Made by a program: the position numbers and the translations under genes. From CBDESN01 sp965242495 (GTDB taxonomy: Bacteria; Pseudomonadota; Alphaproteobacteria; MPNO01), in assembly GCA_965242495.1 (NCBI GenBank), contig OZ251446.1:868001-932000 (forward strand): a stretch of 64,000 nt of DNA. The letters run 5' to 3'. Under the pieces are notes generated by a model. The model ran no database searches. It was given only the letters and a program-made list of their open reading frames with translations, and had not been told where the DNA came from. This document shows positions 60,372-64,000 of the stretch, piece after piece. Positions within the stretch are counted from its first letter, which is position 1; each line of letters begins with the position of its first letter.

Positions 60372-60697
60372 ACGCCCCTTCCGGCGACGACGACGTGCTC
60401 GCCGAGGCCGCGCGCTGGCGCGAGGCGGGCAAGACCGTCGCGATCGCCACCGTCATCAAGACCTGGGGCTCCTCGCCCCGCCCCGTCGCCAGCCATCTGG
60501 CGGTGGATCGCGACAGGAACTTCGTCGGCTCGGTCTCGGGCGGCTGCATCGAGGGAGCGGTCATCCACGAGGCGCTCGAGGTGATGGCCGACGGCAAGCC
60601 GCGCATCCTGGAATACGGAGTCACCGACGAACTCGCCTGGGAAGTCGGCCTGGCCTGCGGCGGCCAGGTCCAGGTCTATGTCGAGAAGCTCGAATGA
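60338..60697 (+). CDS. XdhC-family N-terminal domain protein
   Basis: A 119-residue protein with only the XdhC N-terminal domain (VAIATVIKTWGSSPRPVASHLAVD; GSVSGGCIEGAVIHEAL). It overlaps coxE and the next gene, which holds the second half of a typical XdhC. XdhC binds the Mo cofactor and assists its sulfuration and delivery. Splitting into two genes is common in CoxF/CoxI-type operons. GGAGG precedes the ATG. Confidence 0.87.
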   Translation: MASSDLGPGGVNAPSGDDDVLAEAARWREAGKTVAIATVIKTWGSSPRPVASHLAVDRDRNFVGSVSGGCIEGAVIHEALEVMADGKPRILEYGVTDELAWEVGLACGGQVQVYVEKLE

Positions 60698-61407
60698 AGG
60701 CCGATCTGCTCGCCCGGCTGCTGGACGACCGCGAGGCCAAGCGCCAGGTGGCCCTGCTCACGCGGCTCGACGGCGGCGATCAGGCGCTGGTCTATCCCGA
60801 TGGCGTCGTGGGCGGGCTCCCGGTCGATACGGCGCTGCGCGCGGCGGCCATCGAAGCCATCCGCGACGACCGCTCGGCGACCGTCGAGACCGATGGCGGC
60901 GCGGTCTTCGTCGAAGTGTTCAACCCGCCGCTCCGGCTGATCGTCGTCGGCGCGGTCCACATCGCCCAACCCCTCGCCCGCATGGCCGCGGTCGCCGGCT
61001 ACGACGTCGCCGTCGTCGACCCGCGCGGCTCCTTCGCCACGGACGACCGGTTCCCCGGCGTCGACCTCGTATGCGAGTGGCCCGACGAGGCCCTGGCGGC
61101 GCTCGACCCGGATCGGCGCACCGCGGTGGTGACGCTGACCCACGACCCCAAGATCGACGATCCGGCCCTCGAGGTCGCGCTGCGCTCGGATGCATTCTAT
61201 ATCGGCGCGCTCGGCAGCCGGAAGACCCATGCCGGCCGGGTCGAGCGGCTCACCGGCAAGGGCGTTGCGGCCGACGCTATCGGCCGCATCCACGGGCCGG
61301 TCGGGCTGTCGCTGGGAGCGGTCTCGCCGGCCGAGATCGCGATTTCGATCCTCGCCCAGGTGACCCAGGCCCTGCATCGGCGGAACGGGGACGCAAAGGC
61401 GGCGTGA
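60694..61407 (+). CDS. XdhC-family Rossmann-domain protein
   Basis: A 237-residue protein with the XdhC C-terminal NAD-like fold: LIVVGAVHIAQPLARMAAVAGYDVAVVDPR and AVVTLTHDPKIDDPALEVAL, then YIGALGSRKTHAGRVERL. It acts with the smaller XdhC protein just upstream (overlap 4 bp) to hold and pass on the molybdenum cofactor. It also overlaps the downstream gene by 4 bp. Confidence 0.88.
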   Translation: MKADLLARLLDDREAKRQVALLTRLDGGDQALVYPDGVVGGLPVDTALRAAAIEAIRDDRSATVETDGGAVFVEVFNPPLRLIVVGAVHIAQPLARMAAVAGYDVAVVDPRGSFATDDRFPGVDLVCEWPDEALAALDPDRRTAVVTLTHDPKIDDPALEVALRSDAFYIGALGSRKTHAGRVERLTGKGVAADAIGRIHGPVGLSLGAVSPAEIAISILAQVTQALHRRNGDAKAA

Positions 61408-63062
61408 AGTTCGGCGACGTCCCGCTGGCGGAGGCCGAGGGCGCCATACTCGCCCATTCGATCCGGCTGCCGGGGGTTGCGCTCAAGAAAGGCCGGACGC
61501 TCGCCCGCGAGGACGTCGCGGCGTTGCGCGCGGCGGGGCGCGACCGCATCGTCGCCGCGCGTCTCGAACCGGACGAGCTGGCGGAGAACGAAGCCGCCGG
61601 GCGGATCGGCGCCGCCTGCGGCGGGGCCAACGTCCGGCTCGAGGCCTCCTTCGCCGGCCGGAGCAACCTCCGGGCCGCGGCGCGCGGCGTCGCCGTCATC
61701 GACGAGCGCCGCGTCGAGCGCATCAACCTGATCGACGAGACGGCGACGCTGGCGACGCTCCGGCCCTATGAGCCGGTCGAGCGCGGGCAGATCGTCGCGA
61801 CCGCCAAGATCATCGCCTTCGGCGTCCCGCTGCGCGTCGTCGAGGCCTGTCTCTCGATCGCCGCCGAGGCCTCGGGCGTCGTCCGGGTCGCCGCCTTCGA
61901 GAAGATGACCGTCGGGCTCATCCAGACCCGCCTGCCGGGGCTCAAGGAGAGCCTGATCGCGAAGATGGTGGAGACCACCCGCGCCCGCCTCGCCGCGGTC
62001 GAAGCGGCGTTGGGCCCGGAACTCCGCTGCGCCCACGACGAGGACGCGGTGGCCGGCGCGCTTGGTCGGCTGGCGGCGGCGGGGTGCGACGTCGCTTTGG
62101 TGCTCGGCGCTTCGGCGATCGTCGATCGCCGCGACGTCGTGCCGCTCGCGATCGAGCGGGCGGGCGGCGTCGTCGAGCATTTCGGCATGCCCGTCGACCC
62201 CGGAAACCTGACCCTGCTCGCCCGCTGCGGCGAGATGCGGGTGTTGGGGGTTCCGGGCTCCGCCCGGTCGCCGCGCCTGCACGGGTTCGATTGGGTGCTC
62301 CAGCGAATATGCGCGCGGCTGCCCGTCGCCGGCCGCGACGTCATGCGGATGGGCGTCGGCGGCCTGTTGAAGGAGATCCCGAGCCGCCCGCTGCCGCGCG
62401 ACGACGCGGGCCGCGCGCGGCGCGAGGGCGGCGCGGCGCGCGTGGCCGCGGTGATCCTGGCGGCGGGCCAGTCGCGGCGCATGGGCGCCCTCAACAAGCT
62501 GGCCGCGGAGATCGAGGGAATCCCCATGCTGGTGCGGACCGCGGATGCGGTGCTGGCGTCGCGGGCGGATCCCGCCCTCGTCGTCGTCGGGCACGAGGCG
62601 GACCGCATCCGCGCCATGATCGGCGCGCGCCCGGTGACGATCGTGGACAACCCCGATTACGCCCGCGGGTTGTCGAGTTCGCTCCGGCGGGCGATCGTCG
62701 CCCTCCCCCGCGGCGTCGACGGCGTCCTGGTGTGTCTGGCCGACATGCCGGACGTGACGCCGGCGCATATCGACCGGCTGATCGCGGCGTTCGATCCGGC
62801 GGCGCAGCGCGCGATCTGCGTGCCTACCTTCAGCGGCAAGCGCGGCAATCCGGTGCTGTGGGGGCGCCAGTTCTTCGCCGAGATGGCCGACGTCGCGGGC
62901 GACGTCGGGGCGCGGCATCTGATCGGCGCCCATGCCGACGCGCTGTGCGAGGTCGCGATGCCCGACGACGGCGTGCTCACGGACATCGACACGCCGGACG
63001 CCCTCGCCGGCCGGCGGGGGGCGCGCTCCGATACGCCGGTCAGACCGCGCGGCGCATCTTGA
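61404..63062 (+). CDS. mocA: MoeA-like/MocA fusion: molybdopterin cytidylyltransferase
   Basis: A 552-residue fusion. Residues 1 to about 340 resemble a MoeA/molybdopterin-binding domain (FGDVPLAEAEGAILAHS; LVLGASAIVDRRDVVPLAIERAGG). From about 345 the MobA/MocA nucleotidyltransferase begins (AAVILAAGQSRRMGALNKLAAEIEG; VLVCLADMPDVTP; GKRGNPVLWGRQFF). This makes the MCD cofactor used by CODH-family hydroxylases. A GTG start overlaps the XdhC stop (GTGA). Natural last step of this operon. Confidence 0.87.
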   Translation: MKFGDVPLAEAEGAILAHSIRLPGVALKKGRTLAREDVAALRAAGRDRIVAARLEPDELAENEAAGRIGAACGGANVRLEASFAGRSNLRAAARGVAVIDERRVERINLIDETATLATLRPYEPVERGQIVATAKIIAFGVPLRVVEACLSIAAEASGVVRVAAFEKMTVGLIQTRLPGLKESLIAKMVETTRARLAAVEAALGPELRCAHDEDAVAGALGRLAAAGCDVALVLGASAIVDRRDVVPLAIERAGGVVEHFGMPVDPGNLTLLARCGEMRVLGVPGSARSPRLHGFDWVLQRICARLPVAGRDVMRMGVGGLLKEIPSRPLPRDDAGRARREGGAARVAAVILAAGQSRRMGALNKLAAEIEGIPMLVRTADAVLASRADPALVVVGHEADRIRAMIGARPVTIVDNPDYARGLSSSLRRAIVALPRGVDGVLVCLADMPDVTPAHIDRLIAAFDPAAQRAICVPTFSGKRGNPVLWGRQFFAEMADVAGDVGARHLIGAHADALCEVAMPDDGVLTDIDTPDALAGRRGARSDTPVRPRGAS

Positions 63063-63573
63063 GCTTGAGCCCGACCACCTGATAGATGTCGAGCCCCGTC
63101 AGGGAGACGATCTCCCGCAGGGGCAGCGACGTCTCCGCCAGCAGGACGCGCGCATGGCTGAGCGGGCTGCGGCGGACGGAGCCGCGCCGCCATCTCGCGG
63201 CAGGTCTGGGCTCGTCCGCTCCTCCGCGCCGGTCCCGGTCCAGGCCGCGCGCGATCGCCTCGCGCAGGGCCGCCTCGCGGCGGAGCTTGTCGGCCTGGAC
63301 GTGCGAATCGCCGAATCCGGCGGAGGCGAACGCGCTTCCGGCGGCGCGCGGTTGCGGCCGCCGGAAGCGCTGCGTCTGCCGCTGAGGCCGGTCGGACGGG
63401 CGCTCCCGCCGCGCCGCCTCCTCCAGGGTCATGCCGTGGCGCGCCGCGAAGCGGGTCGCGGCGGCGAGCGCGTTGGCGCGTTCGCCGTCGAAGGGGCTCG
63501 CTGCGGCGAGCGTCAGCAGGGCGCGGAACCGCGCCTGTTCCGTCTCCGAAAACGGCCTGACCGCGGCGGTCAC
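63040..63573 (-). CDS. Conserved hypothetical protein with C-terminal helix-turn-helix-like end
   Basis: A 177-residue protein. The N-terminal part (SETEQARFRALLTLAAASPFDGERANALAAATRFAARHGMTLEEAA) resembles DUF2786-like helical domains. The middle is Arg-rich and disordered. The end (LPLREIVSLTGLDIYQVVGLKLKMRR) looks like a helix-turn-helix. GTG at 63571-63573 is chosen because GGAGGAG lies about 9 nt upstream. It is convergent with mocA, overlapping by 23 bp. Function unknown; DNA binding is only a guess. Confidence 0.6.
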   Translation of the reverse strand: MTAAVRPFSETEQARFRALLTLAAASPFDGERANALAAATRFAARHGMTLEEAARRERPSDRPQRQTQRFRRPQPRAAGSAFASAGFGDSHVQADKLRREAALREAIARGLDRDRRGGADEPRPAARWRRGSVRRSPLSHARVLLAETSLPLREIVSLTGLDIYQVVGLKLKMRRAV

Positions 63574-63718
63574 CTTCGTCCACTCCTCCGGGCCGGCGGC
63601 GACGGCGCCGCCGAGGGCGAGTATAGCACCGGGCGGAGCGAAGATTCCGCTTTGAATCGAGCCCCGCCCGCTATATCGGTATGCGCTCCTCGCCCGATTC
63701 CGGAGTGCGACGCGAACG

Positions 63719-64000
63719 ATGCCGGAGGAATCCCCCCCGCCGCGTTGGGTCAAGCCGACGACCGACTACGCCCCGCTGGTCGCGTTCTTCGCGGTCTATC
63801 AATGGAGCGACGACCTGCTGACCGCGACCGCGGCGCTGATGATCGCCACCGCGATCGTCCTCGTCGTGGCGCGCGTGGTCGCGGGCCGGATCCCGAAATT
63901 TCCCCTGGTCATGGCCGGCGCGCTCGTCGTCTTCGGCGGGCTCACCCTGTGGTTCGACGACCCGATCTTCATCAAGGTCAAACCGACCATCGTGCAGGCG
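63719..64000 (+). CDS. Septation protein A (YciB/IspZ family), 5' part
   Basis: The first 94 codons are in the window; the frame remains open at the edge. MPEESPPPRWVKPTTDYAPLVAFFAVY, a hydrophobic stretch TATAALMIATAIVLVVARVV, then KFPLVMAGALVVFGGLTLWFDD and IFIKVKPTIVQA match YciB/IspA-type septation proteins. These are small inner-membrane proteins linked to cell envelope or division. The rest of the gene lies beyond the window. Confidence 0.88.
   Translation, partial: MPEESPPPRWVKPTTDYAPLVAFFAVYQWSDDLLTATAALMIATAIVLVVARVVAGRIPKFPLVMAGALVVFGGLTLWFDDPIFIKVKPTIVQA

Noticed and set aside
1..64000. rRNA or tRNA genes
   Set aside because: I looked for tRNA-like TpsiC arms and rRNA-like stretches and found no convincing candidate, though a small one could be missed without a covariance search.

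Overview
The window is GC-rich bacterial chromosome, most likely from an alphaproteobacterium (a Rhodospirillales-like lineage is my best guess, not proven). The support is a CcrM-type GANTC methyltransferase, an AapJQMP general amino-acid transporter, an Mla-type MlaE/F/D operon with a PqiC-like lipoprotein, an alphaproteobacterial-type DciA/DUF721 gene close to mutY, and molybdenum hydroxylase operons of the CoxL/XdhA superfamily. No rRNA, tRNA or CRISPR array was seen.

Layout. 1-482: end of a VapBC-type toxin-antitoxin pair. 509-4614 (minus): amino-acid ABC transporter aapJQMP. 4770-4941: a 172-bp multi-hairpin repeat with inverted ends. 5080-9795 (plus): Gld-like ABC-2 exporter with GldG-like and DUF4340 proteins. 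9799-13336 (minus): Mla-type phospholipid transport operon. 13775-20113: an accessory patch of lower GC holding an AbiE toxin-antitoxin pair whose toxin carries an amber stop, a complete IS1595-family element (15728-17445) with an HNH passenger gene, fragments of a cytosine methyltransferase and of dnaE2, and an intact GmrSD (DUF262) restriction protein. 20311-28121: a catabolic-looking cluster (VOC protein, isochorismatase-family hydrolase, two TauE/SafE exporters, UbiD decarboxylase, alpha/beta hydrolase, ring-hydroxylating dioxygenase alpha and beta). 28231-30573: a lone CoxL-like large subunit. 30583-35471: mntR divergent from a di-haem cytochrome and a PhnD/PhnC/PhnE-like transporter. 35563-39581: housekeeping block (radical SAM, rnhB, ccrM, mutY). 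39905-44131: a giant autotransporter whose 5' end carries a run of 22 C. 44279-49309: DUF721, methyltransferase, GlcG/HbpS, SpmAB-like protein, Atm1-type exporter. 49335-51674: second lone CoxL-like subunit. 51817-52935: an AhpD-like protein with an in-frame UGA. 53105-54320: repeat-rich, gene-poor DNA. 54323-63062: a complete coxSLMDE-xdhC-mocA-like operon. 63040-64000: a small regulator-like protein and the start of a YciB/IspZ-type septation protein.

The most striking observation is at 51817-52935. The reading frame of an AhpD-like two-domain peroxidase is interrupted by a single TGA exactly where the second cysteine of the redox CxxC motif should be (CVY-stop-TTSHAM). It then stays open for 126 codons of matching sequence. 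A 7-bp perfect hairpin with a 5-nt loop (G at loop position 2) starts 17 nt after the TGA. This is what a CxxU selenoprotein with a bacterial SECIS element should look like. The other two leading signals are the poly-C tract that would switch the autotransporter on and off, and a 172-bp repeat that folds as a cloverleaf and has a second copy split by about 870 bp.

Genes work together in visible operons. AapJ (binding), Q and M (permeases) and P (ATPase) form one importer. MlaE/F/D plus lipoprotein form one envelope lipid transporter. CoxS/L/M form one molybdenum hydroxylase, with CoxD/E, XdhC proteins and MocA maturing its active site. The MoCo maturation genes at 58154-63062 probably also serve the two orphan large subunits.
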